Below, piece after piece: positions 22,719 through 34,350 of a stretch of DNA of 64,000 nucleotides. The stretch is from Portulaca oleracea (lineage: Eukaryota; Streptophyta; Magnoliopsida; Caryophyllales; Portulacaceae): the NCBI GenBank assembly GCA_029582165.1, contig CM055874.1, positions 27,054,883 to 27,118,882 on the forward strand, written 5' to 3'. Under the pieces are notes generated by a model. The model ran no database searches. It saw nothing but the letters and a program-made list of their open reading frames with translations, and was not told where the DNA came from. The first letter of the stretch is position 1. Each line of letters starts with the position of its first letter. A program made the position numbers and the translations under genes.

Positions 22719-25325
22719 TAAGTCTCCAAATAAAGTGCTTAGTGTTTGGGTCCACTTTTGCATCCCATATGAGTTTCCATTGTTGACTACCATCTGCTGA
22801 TGTGCATCCCATATGAGTTTCTATTAGTGACTACCATCTGCTGATGTGCTTACACCTCCGCTCATGCTTTTCTCCTCTCTATATCCATGGCAAGATGGTA
22901 CGCTAATCGAATTGTGAACTCGTCATCCTTTGTTAGCCTCCAACAAATTATGTCCTTTTCCCCTGGAGACCCTAATGGAAGTGTCATGATCTCTTATTGT
23001 TCGACCCTGTTAAATCATAGCTCGATAAGGTCCAACCTCCATGTGTGTGTGTCCGGGTGAATCAACTCAGAGACTAGAGAGTCATCCTCCAAGAAAGTAG
23101 GACATGTTGATATTTTACTTCCCCCCATTTTCGGAAGCTATTTGTCATGCCAAAATTTGCTCGTCTCCCATTCCCTACTCTCTACATCACACCTTCCTCA
23201 AGGATTTCACGCGCCCCCCTCCCCCCAAAAAATACATCACCATGTATAGCTCAGTTGGTGCCCCAAACTCGCCTTGAAGAAACTTGTTCACCTAAAATAT
23301 TTAGCTTTCAAGACACAGGCATCTAGCGACTTTAGGTTTTGGACAAGGCACCACGTTTGCTTCGCAAAGAGGGCTTTGTTGAAAAACCTGAAATTCCTGA
23401 AACCAAGTCCCCCACTTTTTTTGCTTTAAGTATAGTTTGTCCTAGTTCACCCAAATGATGCCCTTTCTGACAGATCTCTTACCTCACCAAAATCTCCAAC
23501 AAGACTTTTCTATTTCACTACAAACATGTAAAGGTATCTTAAAATATTGCATTGTGTAGGTCAGAATTGCTTGGACAATTGCCTTCATGAGTACCTCTTT
23601 CTCGACTTTAGAAAGGGTATTCTCCTTCCAAACCTTAACTTTCTTCCAGATACGATCTTGGCTGGTTTTAAAGACAACCTTTTTTGACTTCCCAATGTAA
23701 GTTAGGAGACCAATTTAGTGGTCATGCGTTTTCACAACCTTAAAACCCATACTCTCTTGGAGGACTTGCCTATATTACTCACTCACGTTTCAGCCAGAGG
23801 AAACCTCCAATTTGTTCACATTGATCGTTTTCCAGAAGCAAGCTCGTAGGTTTTCAGGATATCTACAACCTGTAAGGCTTTATCAATAGTGGCCTTAACA
23901 AATAGCAAATTGTCGTCTGCAAAAATTAAATGTGAGACAACATGTGCATCAATAGTAATCTGCAAGCCGTTGATCAGCCTTTTCTCCTCTTTGTTTCTAA
24001 GGAGCGTTGATAGGCCCTCCGTGCAAATTAGAAAAAGGTAAGAGGAAATAAGGTCACCCTGATGGAACCTTTTTTGAGGTTTTGTCTCCCCGAAGAGGAC
24101 CCCGTTAATGAGGATCCTATCAGAGATAGTGTTAAGGCACCTCATAGTTAGCTCCACAAAAGAGTATCAAAACCCCAGTGCCCTCATCGATCATATCTCT
24201 AACAAACACCCACTCAACTCGGTCATACGCTTTACTCATGTCAAGCTTAAGGCGATATGACCCTTTTTATCCTAAGATGGTGGAAATATTCGAATGCAAC
24301 AAGCACGTTATCCGTAATCAACCGTTCCGGGATGAAGGCACTTTGACTTTCATGAATCATATTCGAGAGGCATTTTTTGAGTCCGTTAACCAAAGTCTTA
24401 AAGATTAATTTATGCACAACATTGCAAAGAATGATTAGCCCGAAATCAGTGGTCTTTGTTAGTTTCTTAACCGTTCGGATAAGGGCAATAAAGGTCTGGT
24501 TAACACACTCAAGGGATTAACCGTTGAAGCATAAAAGAGATAGTATCATTTCCAACAATATGCCAGAAAGATTGGAAAAAAAGTGCAGGCATACCATCAG
24601 GTCCCAGGGCTTTTGTCGGGTGCATCTGGGATAGGATTACATCACCTCCTCTCCTGTGAAGGGTTTCTGTAGCACTGAGTTCATCTCTTCAGTGACAAGG
24701 GGTCTAACGATTTGCGTCACCGGTTGTGCATTTGTACAGTCTTGGGCTTGAAACAAATGTTCGAAATAAGTAACAAATACCTCCTCCTCCTCCACCTACT
24801 CTCTACTTTCCCGCTAAGCCCCCAACTCATCTTGGATTCTTAGAATCCGATTTCTTTGCTGTCTTTGACTCGCGTTCTCATGGAAAAATTTAGTGTTCTT
24901 ATCCCTCTCTTTTAGCCATGCTTGCCTACTTCTTTGCGCCCACAAAATCTCCTCCTCATCGAGCTCCTCAAGTCTCCCAACGAGCTGTTTTAGAACCCCC
25001 AATTTTTCTATCGTGCGCTCCAATGCCTGGGTAGATTGAATTTTTTTTCTTTATCTCCTTGACCTCACGTAGCATATCTCAAGTCTTCGCGCCCATTTTG
25101 TCATGCAGCTCTTTACACACATGACTAAGTTTTTTTTGTCTATTCATCGCATACCCATACTCCCAGGATCTCTTACCGCTTCGTCACATCCCGCTTCCAC
25201 CAACCATACTTTTTCAAAATGGCGTGGCATTTCATTCTTCCTATTCTCCCAGTTGCTTGGTGAGTGGGCTAGGCTGGTGAGCAAGATAGGTAGGTAGTAC
25301 GACCTCCTCTTGTACAGATGCTCGA
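22719..25325 (-). pseudogene. LINE reverse transcriptase and linker
   Basis: The clearest stretch is minus 24157-23816: KPQKRFHQGDLISSYLFLIC, the QGDPLSP-like block, then VSHLIFADDNLLFVKA with the catalytic FADD box intact. Upstream, 25023-24814 holds the linker between endonuclease and RT (LDEEEILWAQRSRQAWLKE, then DKNTKFFHENA). The far end, near 25200, reads MPRHFEKVWLVEAG, the start of that linker. Between and after these, frames change often, so the protein cannot be made. The hAT lies immediately left and the solo LTR immediately right. Confidence 0.85.
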
Positions 25326-25350
25326 CCTGGTGTGGACATTTTTTTTATGG

Positions 25351-26882
25351 GTTTTTGGACGCTAATACACTGAACTTTTGGGGTATTGGACAATAATGCA
25401 TTGAACTTTCACCTTGGACAATAATACTGTACTTTATGGGGTGTTAGACAATAATGCACTTAGAAAGATTTTACCGGTAGATGACTCAATGGTGATCCTA
25501 CGTAGCAGGTGGAGGAGATTGATTAGCCAAAAAATGTTAAAATTTATGTTATGTCAGCTAATCCACACAAGTAAAGGGTGTCAACTTTGAAAAGAGTAAA
25601 AGAAACATACAATTTCCTTTGCTTAAATGTGTTTCCCATGTGAGATTGTTGTATTTGTTATATAAAATCATTTTTGCTAATGTGGATTAGCTGATGTTGG
25701 AAAGTTGTGATTTAAAATTTAATAATTTGATTGTTTGATGCCCCCATAATCGGTAGTAACTTTTGTTACGTACCACCCATCGGGCTCGCTCAATCCTATT
25801 GAAACTTATATTTTTTTCCAAACTCCTTTTATTTATCCTCAAGTCTTTATTTGACTTGGTTTTAATTATTATTTTGGAGTTTTACCAAATTTAATTATAT
25901 TGAGTCTATTAATTAGTTGTATAAATTTGATCCTAGAGGGTTTTCCTCCCTTTGGTTAATTGAGGGTTCCAACAACTTTATTAGTTTGTTTGGCCGTTTT
26001 CTTCTCCAAATTTTGTGCCACTAAGAGTGATGCTGGGTGAGAAAGTTAAGGGATTATCCCTTTATTCTCTCTTTTGGTTGGCCATGATAATTTGCATTCT
26101 ATAAAAGGCTTGTTGTATGTGTGGGATCAAAGAGATATATATGTTGATGTTTCCCATGAGTATTATATACATTTTAGTCGTGGGTGTGTGTCTGCAGGGT
26201 TTAACTACAGTGTCTCTATACTATTTTTCCCTTCATACAACTCTTCCAAAATTATGTCATCTAGACTATTAATTTTTGAGCGTGGGCAAGTAGTTGTTCG
26301 GCGAATTCCTCTTGCTGCATCTGAAGGAATCCAACGGGTTGTATCTTGGGGAGGACCGCACTTGAATTATATTACCAGTGCAGTGGGGGCGTTTCCTCTG
26401 TTAGGTCAGTGCTTCGTGCACGCTCTACCCAAATATCAAGCTATCTCTAAACTCTACTCTTATTAATCTCTTTATATGTATTTTTATGTTGTTTATTATT
26501 TATACATGATGTGTGTGTATCTCTCTTTGTAATATGATACGACTTGGTTGTATAATTTTACGTCCAATAGATATTGTATATGAGTTGTATTATATTAATG
26601 TTATGATGAATAAGATGACTCATGAATTATAGTCAAGTATATTTCTCCCACTTTCTAAATAATTTCCTAACAGCTAACATGTCAAAAATTAAAATATTTT
26701 AAAGCCAATTCATCTTCTCGCCCTACCGCATAGGATCGCCACTGAGTTAGCCATAGTCAAAATCGTTCCGGGTGCATTATTGTCCAACACACCTCAAAGT
26801 ACATTGTATTATTGTCCAAGGTTAAAGTTCATTGCATTATTGTCCCATACTCCAAAAGTTCAGCATATTAGCATCCAATCAC
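25351..26882. mobile_element. Mutator-like element with repetitive inverted ends
   Basis: About 1.53 kb between long inverted repeats. The left begins GTTTTTGGACGCTAATACAC; the right, read on the other strand, begins GTGATTGGATGCTAATATGC. Within each roughly 120-bp repeat, a unit containing TTGGACAATAATGCA occurs three or four times with variations of TGAACTTT between. The ends resemble those of 11775-12333 and a solitary stretch at 22215-22310, so this is a family. I found no clear target duplication, which leaves exact borders and superfamily open. The middle holds one plus ORF (26074-26466). Confidence 0.7.
26074..26466 (+). CDS. Unrecognised 130-codon ORF inside the Mutator-like element
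   Basis: An uninterrupted ORF in the interior of the element, preceded by a TATAAAAG word at 26100 that lies inside the ORF. The predicted protein begins MVGHDNLHSIKGLLYVWDQR and has no family I recognise. It shows no transposase motif. It could be a captured transcript piece, or chance: the region is AT-rich and nothing else supports translation. Confidence 0.2.
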   Translation: MVGHDNLHSIKGLLYVWDQRDIYVDVSHEYYIHFSRGCVSAGFNYSVSILFFPSYNSSKIMSSRLLIFERGQVVVRRIPLAASEGIQRVVSWGGPHLNYITSAVGAFPLLGQCFVHALPKYQAISKLYSY

Positions 26883-28591
26883 GTCTTTCTGACTTTGAAT
26901 ATCTGCGAGAGGGAGAATTTGCGAGGGTTTACTTTTTAAAATGTTTTAAGAATTATTCACACATTTTATGAATAATACATTACAAAATCACCTTCCCTTC
27001 ACTCTATGCATTTTGTGAATGATTAAACTAAACTTAAATTTAGGAGTGCACATCCACTCGTTCCAACTCTTTAAGATTAGTCCAATTTGTTCACAAAATG
27101 TTAAGCTCGGAAGAAGGTAATTGATGCAACGCTATTTAAAAACATGCTAAAGCACCTTAAAGTTGCATTGGTTCATTGTAAAACCATGATAAAAATGATT
27201 TATGCAATCCTAATGTGTTTGGGTTTGAAAGGAGTCGTCACCCAACATTTTAAAGAGAAAAGCCAAGACAAAACTGAAAAGAAAATAAAGAAAAACTCCG
27301 CATACGAACCAAGAAGCGGATTCGGGGGTAAGGTTACGCACTCAAAAGGTAAAGACCTTTGAGTCCACCTCTCACTTAGGAAAGATTCTACTAAAAGTAT
27401 GTGCTTTTAACAAAGTTTGGAAAGGAAGGAAATTTAAACTTTACATGATTATTTCATTAAGCATACAAGAGGAATGAATAATTTACAACATGTACAAATA
27501 CTTTACATTAGGAAATAAACACAACAAAAGTACCTATATGATGGTTTCAAGGGGAACCTTGCTTAGCCTTGCTTGAACACTTGCTCCTTGTACTTGATGA
27601 GGCTTGCTTGAAGACTAGAACACCTGTTTTGTTGATACAAAATGGAACCAAAGTTTAAGTATGGAAATGGTAGGAAAAGGGGTTTTTGTAGGGTTTTTTT
27701 TATATGTGTTTGGTTGGGGGTTTTGTATGGCTTCGAAAGATATGTGTTTGGGCTTAGAGAAGGGTTAAGAGGAATGAGGAATGAGGTTTGAAAATAAATG
27801 GATATTAAGGAGAGAGTATGAGAAAGGAGAGAGGAAAGATGAGAATCAAAGATTAGGGGTAAATGGGAGTATTGTGGTGTGTGCTGCCTCGAGCTTTAGG
27901 AGTGCTATTTATAGGCTTTAGGATGCTCAATAGGGAATATATGTGCATGAACTAAGTCCACTTTGGAATCATCGACCTTGTAGTCCGATCGGACTTAAGG
28001 CAATGTACATATGTCTTTTGTGGTGGACAACATGCACATGGGATGAATTTGGGTGTGAACATCATGAATGTCGATCGAACTTGGGGGAGAGAGTTGCATG
28101 AATCTACTTTGGTTAATGCATCACGTGGTCAAGGAGGTGTGGACTCATTTATAGTCCGATTAGACTCGAGCCTCATCCATGGATGAATTTGGCTCATTGC
28201 ACACTTGGACAGTGTGTGTGTGTGTGTGTTTGCATTGAAGTCTTGTGCACGTTTTTGGCTTAAAAACCTTAGACAACAATGCTTGCATGGAGGTTTGAAC
28301 TCATGACCTCCTGAAAGTTTTGCATGTAAACTTTGCATAACTCATGTATGGCATGCATGGCTAGGGTTTGTCACTTTTCTTACATAAACATTGTGCATGC
28401 TTGGGTTAGGACTTTACATGTGATCTTGCATGCAGTTTTCCATGTAAACTTGTGCATGTAAAGTGCATGCATGCAATTATTTCGGTTTTGGTTCCCCTTA
28501 TTTCCCAACTAAAGTATATAAAAAAAGAGAATGACAAAACTACACAAAAAAGTATCTAATATTATGCTAAATACCCGGTATCTACACCCGG

Positions 28592-29225
28592 TTCCATAAA
28601 ATACTTCAGCTCCACTCCTGATTTGCGAAGAACTTGTCAAGCCTTTCTTGGATGTTTTCTTTGTGATCTTGGTAATTGCTCCATGTGAATGTTTGGCCCT
28701 CAAAGCCAAGGTCTCGAAGATAACAAGAGTCTGCCACCTCTCTAAACTCCTCCAAGGCTCTATCGTACGTCTTTTTCGTGGTCCCCGATCTTTTCACCCA
28801 TGCTCTATGACTTCATTAAAATCACCCCAAAAAACCACACTCTCCCCACTCTCCAAAGTCTCCACATCAACTCCGAGTCAGGTGTTTATTCTCGTCCTCC
28901 GGGTTACCATAGAAACCCGTGAACAATCACAAAAATGCCCCCTCCCATCTATAGACTCTACATCTATGTGGTTTAGGGAATTGGACAACAATTGATGTTT
29001 AACGCTTCACGCCATAGGAGGGTCGTTCCACTGCTTCTACTCCTCCCTTCCCCTAAACAACTTATAAACACACCACATTCAAAGTTCACAACTTGCTTAT
29101 CCCTTATCCGTTCACACTCCTTTAACCTAGTCTCTGAGAGGAAGACAAGGTCGGGATCTTCTTCTCTCAAGAGGCGCTTCAGGCCTCTAACTACGTGTGG
29201 GTTCCCAAGCCCACATCAGTTCTAG
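28592..29225 (-). pseudogene. LINE endonuclease
   Basis: On the minus strand 29170-28973 reads DPDLVFLSETRL, the conserved N-terminal part of the endonuclease fold. 28797-28606 reads CYLRDLGFEGQTFTWSNYQ, followed by ENIQERLDKFFANQEW. The final SDH-type region lies across the solo LTR insertion, near 25300. The enzyme nicks the target to prime cDNA synthesis. Frame breaks between 28973 and 28797 show decay. Confidence 0.85.
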
Positions 29226-30544
29226 CAAAGGGTTTTCATGGTGCCCCATGGGACTGGTCAATAGCCTCTACTGTTTGCAAAATGACACTCAAATCCCCCA
29301 TTGCTCTTTTTGGTTGATATACCTGCATCTCCATAACATCATCTGTCTCCCTCTTCTTTCCCACCCGCACTGGACTGAAGGAGTCTCCCTTTCCCTTTTC
29401 ATGACCCTCCGCCACTTTCGGTTACGATCATGCTTACCCCCCTTCCTATTGTTATTCCCCACATTCACTCTCATGATTCATCTCATCTCCCTCAACAGCA
29501 GGATTTTCGTCTCCCTCCCCCTTCTTGGTTTGATCATCAACCCCCTCCTCCCCTTTGGCCTGTCTTTGCTTTTCTTCTGCCCTCCTTCCTCCTTCTCCCC
29601 CAGGAACGAAACCTTCTCTAAGTCCTTTGTGACCTGCTCTACTCCATCATCCTTTTGTTTTTCATTTTTCCTCTTTGGTTGAAAAACCAACTTTCTTACT
29701 ACATTGTTATTTTTTTTACGTTGAATTCAGTTCTCACCCGTTTCTTTGCTTGCCTCGGGGATGCTCACATCCATTCACTATACTCAAATGTCACGTTTTC
29801 ATCATCATCCTCTCTGTGGATACAGTCTTTCTCTAAATACCCACAATAGTAACAAAAGTTTGGAAGCCTCTAATACTTGACTTTGAGGGAGACCACTAAT
29901 CCATGAGCATGAGATTCACCTCCTTCGGGAAAGGTTCTCTTCTCATAAGTCCGTCTTTGCTCTGAAAGCATAGACTTGTGCCAACATACCCCACCCCCCG
30001 ATTATCGTCCATCTTCACATAGACTCCAAGGGTGTTTGCCATCGCTTTAATGTTCTTTTCCTTTCTTCCGCCGAAGGGAGGGTCGTAAACCCTAACCCAA
30101 AAGGAGTATAGGTTAGGGTGGCTGCCACTTCCGATGGGAGTTGTCTCGCTTAGGGATCGTTGAGCACAACAATAAACTTGTCAAAACTCCACATTGCTTT
30201 ATCCCAAACTCAGTCTTTATCCCGCTAACGATAGAACTGGAAAATAAACATGTTCTCCTTGATCTCCTTGGCCTTGAAATCGTGGATTGGTTTCCATATC
30301 TTTTCCATGGTGCTCATGAAGGCATGGGAGTTAAACTTCCTTTCAGTCCACAATTTCCCTATCAAGTAGAGCTCTAGTTGTGATTGTTCCTCTAAATTTG
30401 ATTCATGCCAACTCACCGTCCCTTTACCCTTGGTCTTTTTTCCCCCATCATCTGAATCTCCTGATGTGTTGGAGGTCATTATGGAGGATTGCTCAGAATC
30501 GAGTGGATTCCGAGGTTTGATGGATAAGGTGCCTAGTCCACAGG
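29226..30544 (-). pseudogene. LINE ORF1 (DUF4283-like and zinc-knuckle region)
   Basis: Minus 30563-30225 reads ESNLEEQSQLELYLIGKLWT and EKIWKPIHDFKAKEIKENMF, typical of the DUF4283 RNA-binding-like domain at the start of plant LINE ORF1. Further on, in other frames, come VRVYDPPFGGR near 30090 and LPNFCYYCGYLEKDC near 29850, a shortened zinc knuckle lacking the usual His spacing, then a charged low-complexity tail. ORF1 protein binds element RNA. The ORF1 start lies beyond the Ty3 insertion, at 36974-37101. Frameshifts are present. Confidence 0.75.
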
Positions 30545-31473
30545 TAATGTATAGTAGGGTCAAGAAGATCTCATTACACTTGGAAATCAGGATCTTTAAG
30601 AACGAAGAATAGAATCTCCCTTCTCAAAGTTCTAATGATCAAAACTTGTGAAAGAAAAAAGATGGAAATCGAAAAAGATCAATGGTACTTGTTACCAAGA
30701 TGGACAAATGGATGAATGAAATGAATGGAACGAAATGAGTGAATGAATGGATTGTAAGTTTCTTGAATGTTTGGGATGGGATTTAAATGAAATTGTAATT
30801 GAAACAATGTAGAAACAAAAACAAGATCAAATGAACTAGAATGAAACTCATGAATTGAATGATTGATAATGGCATTGGATTCTTCAATGGAGATATAGGC
30901 ACACCACTCCAAAGATTCCTCCAATTCTACCTTTCACCACCAAGGGACGCCAACCCAAGGCTAGAAGTAGGGATAGACGAAACTCCCTCAAGAGAATTGA
31001 AAACTAGCACAAAAGCTAGAGAGAAAACATCATGTGTGTTTGATTTGTATTTGATATATTGAATATGAAGTGTGTTTACAAGGCACCCAAGGGGTCTATT
31101 TATACTAAATGAGATCCCCTTTAGGCGTGACATATCAAGAATACAAGGGGTATCTAGCTTACATCATCTAATTAAAAGATTACATCATAAAGAACCAAAA
31201 TGAACTAAGCTAGGTTAAAACTTGAATAACTTGCTCGTTTCTTCTCCAAATTCCAAGATTCAAAAACCAAATAAAAGCTCTTGGGATATAGAACATTTGG
31301 CTCTAGGATGTCTTCCTCATTAGCTTTATGGTTCTTGAGATATAGAGCAAAGTACTTGATTACCCTTGGTAGAATCTTCCATTTGTGAGAGATTAGTGAG
31401 TGCTTGAAGCTCCTTCTCAATGTAAGCTCCTATTTGGATCCCATGATGTGTATTTGGGACTAAATATACATCA
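30545..31473 (-). repeat. 3' LTR of the Ty3/gypsy element
   Basis: It matches 36042-36973 along its length with few differences. The polypurine tract lies just outside at about 31474-31480 (GGGGGGAA on the minus strand). The integrase ORF ends inside this LTR at 31326. Confidence 0.95.
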
Positions 31474-31916
31474 TTCCCCCCTAGTTGAGAAGAGTTTGTC
31501 CTCAAACTAGGAAGTTCTTCTTCTCCTCCATAGTATGGCTTAAGATCTCTCACATTAAAAGTACAACTACCTTCATAATCTTCACCAAGTTGTAGTTTGT
31601 AAGCATTATCACCAATCCTTTCCGAGACTTCATAAGGACCATCGCCTCTTGGTGCTAACTTTCCTTTCCTTTTAGAAGGAAATCTTTCTTTCTTCAAGTG
31701 AATCCAAACAAGATCTCCCGGTTCAAATACAACCTTCTTCCTTGTCTTATTCACTCTACTTGCTACCTCTTGTGTATTCTTCAAGATTTTCTCACGAACT
31801 TCTTCATGTAGCTTCTTAATCTCTTCCACCCTTTTGTTTACTTCAAAGCTAAACTTTGTTGTAGTAGAAATAGGTGTAAGATCCATAGGTTGGAGAGGAT
31901 TCCTTCCATAAACCAC
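31326..31916 (-). pseudogene. Integrase C-terminal region of the Ty3/gypsy element
   Basis: It continues the integrase after a frame break near 31985 and a stop just before VVYGRNPLQP. The C-terminal beta-rich domain is clear: FEPGDLVWIHLKKERFPSKR, then YEVSERIGDNAYKLQL and FNVRDLKPYY. The acidic tail follows without a chromodomain and runs into the 3' LTR. In relatives this domain binds DNA and helps target-site choice. It is very similar to the domains at 711-1016 and 55120-55545. Confidence 0.88.
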
Positions 31917-31986
31917 TTAAAATGGTGACAAACCCGTGGCTTTACTTGGGCTTCTATTAAAAGCAAACTCAGCATGACATAGTATC

Positions 31987-34227
31987 TCACCCTTTCTTGT
32001 CTTTACTAACCAATACTCGAAGTAAAGCTCCCAAAGTACGATTTGTAACTTCGGTTTGTCCATCCGTTTGTGGATGACATGCGGTGCTAAACTTTAATTT
32101 TGTACCAAGCTTCTTCCACAATGTTAGCCAAAAATGACTAAGGAACTTTGAATCTCGATCACTCACCATGGTCTTTGGAATACCATGTAACTTCACTACT
32201 TCTTCAAAGTATAGATTTGCAACTTTAGTAGCATCATAGGTTGTATGGCATGGAATAAAGTGTGTCATCTTTGAAAACCTATCAACGACAACCATGATTG
32301 AATCATTGCCTCTTTGAGTTCTTGGTAGATCCACAATGAAGTCTAAACTCACTTCTTCCCAAGGACTACAGGGAATAGGCAAAGGAGTGTACAAGCCTTG
32401 TGGTAATGCATGAGCTTTTGAAACATTGCAAGTATTACACCTCTTGATCATATGCTCAACATGTTTGATCATGCTAGGCCAAAAGTAATGCTCTTTCATC
32501 ATCAAATAAGTTTTCTCAATGCCAAAATGACCTGCCATTGATCCTCCATGGACTTCCATAATCAACAATTCACGAATGCTACTCTTTGGAATACAAAGTT
32601 GATTTCCCTTGAAAAGAAATCCATGCTCAATATGAAAGAGTTGGTGGGGATGCTTCTTACAAAGCTCAAAAACCTCCTTGAAATCCTCATCATTCTCATA
32701 TAATCCTTTAATATGTTCAAAACCAAGGACTCTTGAATCAAGAATATGAGTGAGTAAGTACCTCCTAGATAAAGCATCCGCTCCTTTATTAAGATGTCCC
32801 ACCTTATGCTTTATCATGGAATGAAATGCTTGCATGTACTCAACCCATTTGGCATGTCTTGGATTAAGCTTATGTTGCCCTTGAATGAACTTGAGAGCTT
32901 CATGATCACTATGTAGAATGAATTCACCACTTAGAAGATAATGCCGCCAATGCTCAAGAGCTCTTATAATTGCATAGAACTCTTTATCATATGTGTTATA
33001 CTTCCTCTTGGCTTCATTCAACTTCTCACTAAAGAAAGCAATTGGACGGCCCTCTTGTGATAGAACGGCTCCAATCCCAACTCCACTTGCATCAAATTCA
33101 ACTTCAAAGACTTTATCAAAATAAGGTAATGCAAGAATAGGTGCATGACACAATTTCTCCTTAATCAACTCGGATGCTTCATTTGCACCCTTACTCCATA
33201 AAAACTCTTTCTTTTTCAACAACTCGGTCATAGGTGCAAGAATGGAACTAAAATTCCTTATGAACCTTCTATAGAATGATGCTAAACCATGGAAACTTCG
33301 TAACTCATGAATAGATGTTGGTGTAGGCCACTCTTGAATAGCTTTTACTTTCTCCTTGTCGACTTGTATGCCCTCTTTTGAAAGAACATATCCAAGGAAC
33401 ACGATCTTGGATGAGAAAAAGTGGCACTTCTCCATGTTGGCGTAGAGTTGCTCCTTCTCCAAAATGTACATGACCAACTCTAGATGTTTCACATGTTCTT
33501 TCTCACTTCTACTATACACAAGAATATTATCAAAGTAAACTACTACACACTTGCCAATGAGAGGCTTCAATACATGATTCATAAGACGAATAAAAGTAGA
33601 TGGTGCACTAGTAAGGCCAAATGGCATGACAAGCCAGTCATAGAAACCTTCCTTTGTCTTGAATGCTGTTTTCCACTCATCTCCTTCATGAATGCGAATT
33701 TGATGATATCCACTTCTCAAATCAACTTTAGATAACACAAAACTCCCATGTAATTCATCAAGTAGATCTTCAAGTCTAGGTATTGGAAACCTATACTTGA
33801 TTGTAATCTTGTTAATAACTCGGCAATCCATGCACATTCTTTGAGATCCATCTTTCTTTGGTACAAGTAAAATGGGAACGACACATGGACTCATACTTTC
33901 ACGCACCAAACCTTTGGATAAGAGCTCATCTGCTTGTCTTTGCACTTCTTGAGCATCTTTTGGGTTCGTACGATAGGCCGGTTTGTTGGGGAGCATAGAA
34001 CCCGGAACTAGATCAATCTTGTGTTCAATTTCTCTTCTTGGAGGCAATCCCTTTGGCATCTCTTTTGGGAATAAATGCTTGAAACGTTCCAAAAGGGGTT
34101 GGAGACGTGAATGCTCAATTGTTGGGGACACTTCCTCTTCTTCCAAGTTAGCTAGAATAAGATCTTTGTGCTCTTGGAATTCATGGTGCTCAGCCTTCAT
34201 AAAGGTCACAATATTGGTCTCATTCTC

Positions 34228-34267
<40 letters not shown>

Positions 34268-34302
34268 GGACGAATGATAAATGATGGTGAGAGAGGAGCC
34301 AA
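31987..34302 (-). pseudogene. Reverse transcriptase, RNase H and integrase of the Ty3/gypsy element
   Basis: A 771-residue open frame. After 13 consecutive Gln residues near the start come the pre-RT segment (LPPRREIEHKIDLVPG) and RT with KVDLRSGYHQI, MPFGLTSAPSTF and the catalytic box, here YFDN (residues 256-259). The usual box is Y-[FIV]-D-D, so the second metal-binding Asp is Asn. RNase H has EFDASGVGIGAVLS, TYDKEFYAI and LHSDHEALKF. Integrase shows the HHCC zinc finger (GHFGIEKT through CNTCNV) and the D, D and E of the core (LDFIVDLP, MVSDRDSKF, QTDGQTEVTN). The ORF stops early at 31987, where the frame shifts. Long and otherwise intact, but the RT change should abolish polymerisation. 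Confidence 0.9.
34228..34266 (-). repeat. (CAA)13 microsatellite coding for polyglutamine
   Basis: Thirteen pure TTG units on the plus strand, read as CAA Gln codons between protease and reverse transcriptase. Confidence 0.95.
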
Positions 34303-34350
34303 AGTAATCTTCTTTTGGTGTTTGATCTCCCATCATGAGTAACATGCCTA

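Larger units (their letters stand above)
25331..28586 (-). mobile_element. Solo LTR inserted in the LINE, itself interrupted
   Basis: The stretch starts TGTGGACA and ends TATCTACA. It is flanked by CCTGG (25326-25330) and CCCGG (28587-28591), a 5-bp duplication with one mismatch. Removing it lets the LINE endonuclease continue in frame across the join, with VEHLYKRR following EWS-SILWNR, so the borders are well supported. No coding domain is inside. Orientation is tentative (minus ends TGTAGATACCGGG). It includes a GGAGTCGTCACCCAA block and a purine-rich stretch near 27235-27330, and a (GT)n run near 28209-28229. A Mutator-like element occupies 25351-26882, leaving about 1.7 kb of LTR. Confidence 0.72.

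Noticed and set aside
28205..28230. (GT)n run considered as a regulatory or structural site.
   Set aside because: An ordinary short microsatellite within the solo LTR.
29197..29690. Plus and minus ORFs of 161 and 70 codons opposite LINE ORF1.
   Set aside because: They are shadows of the charged, low-complexity tail of the LINE ORF1 region.
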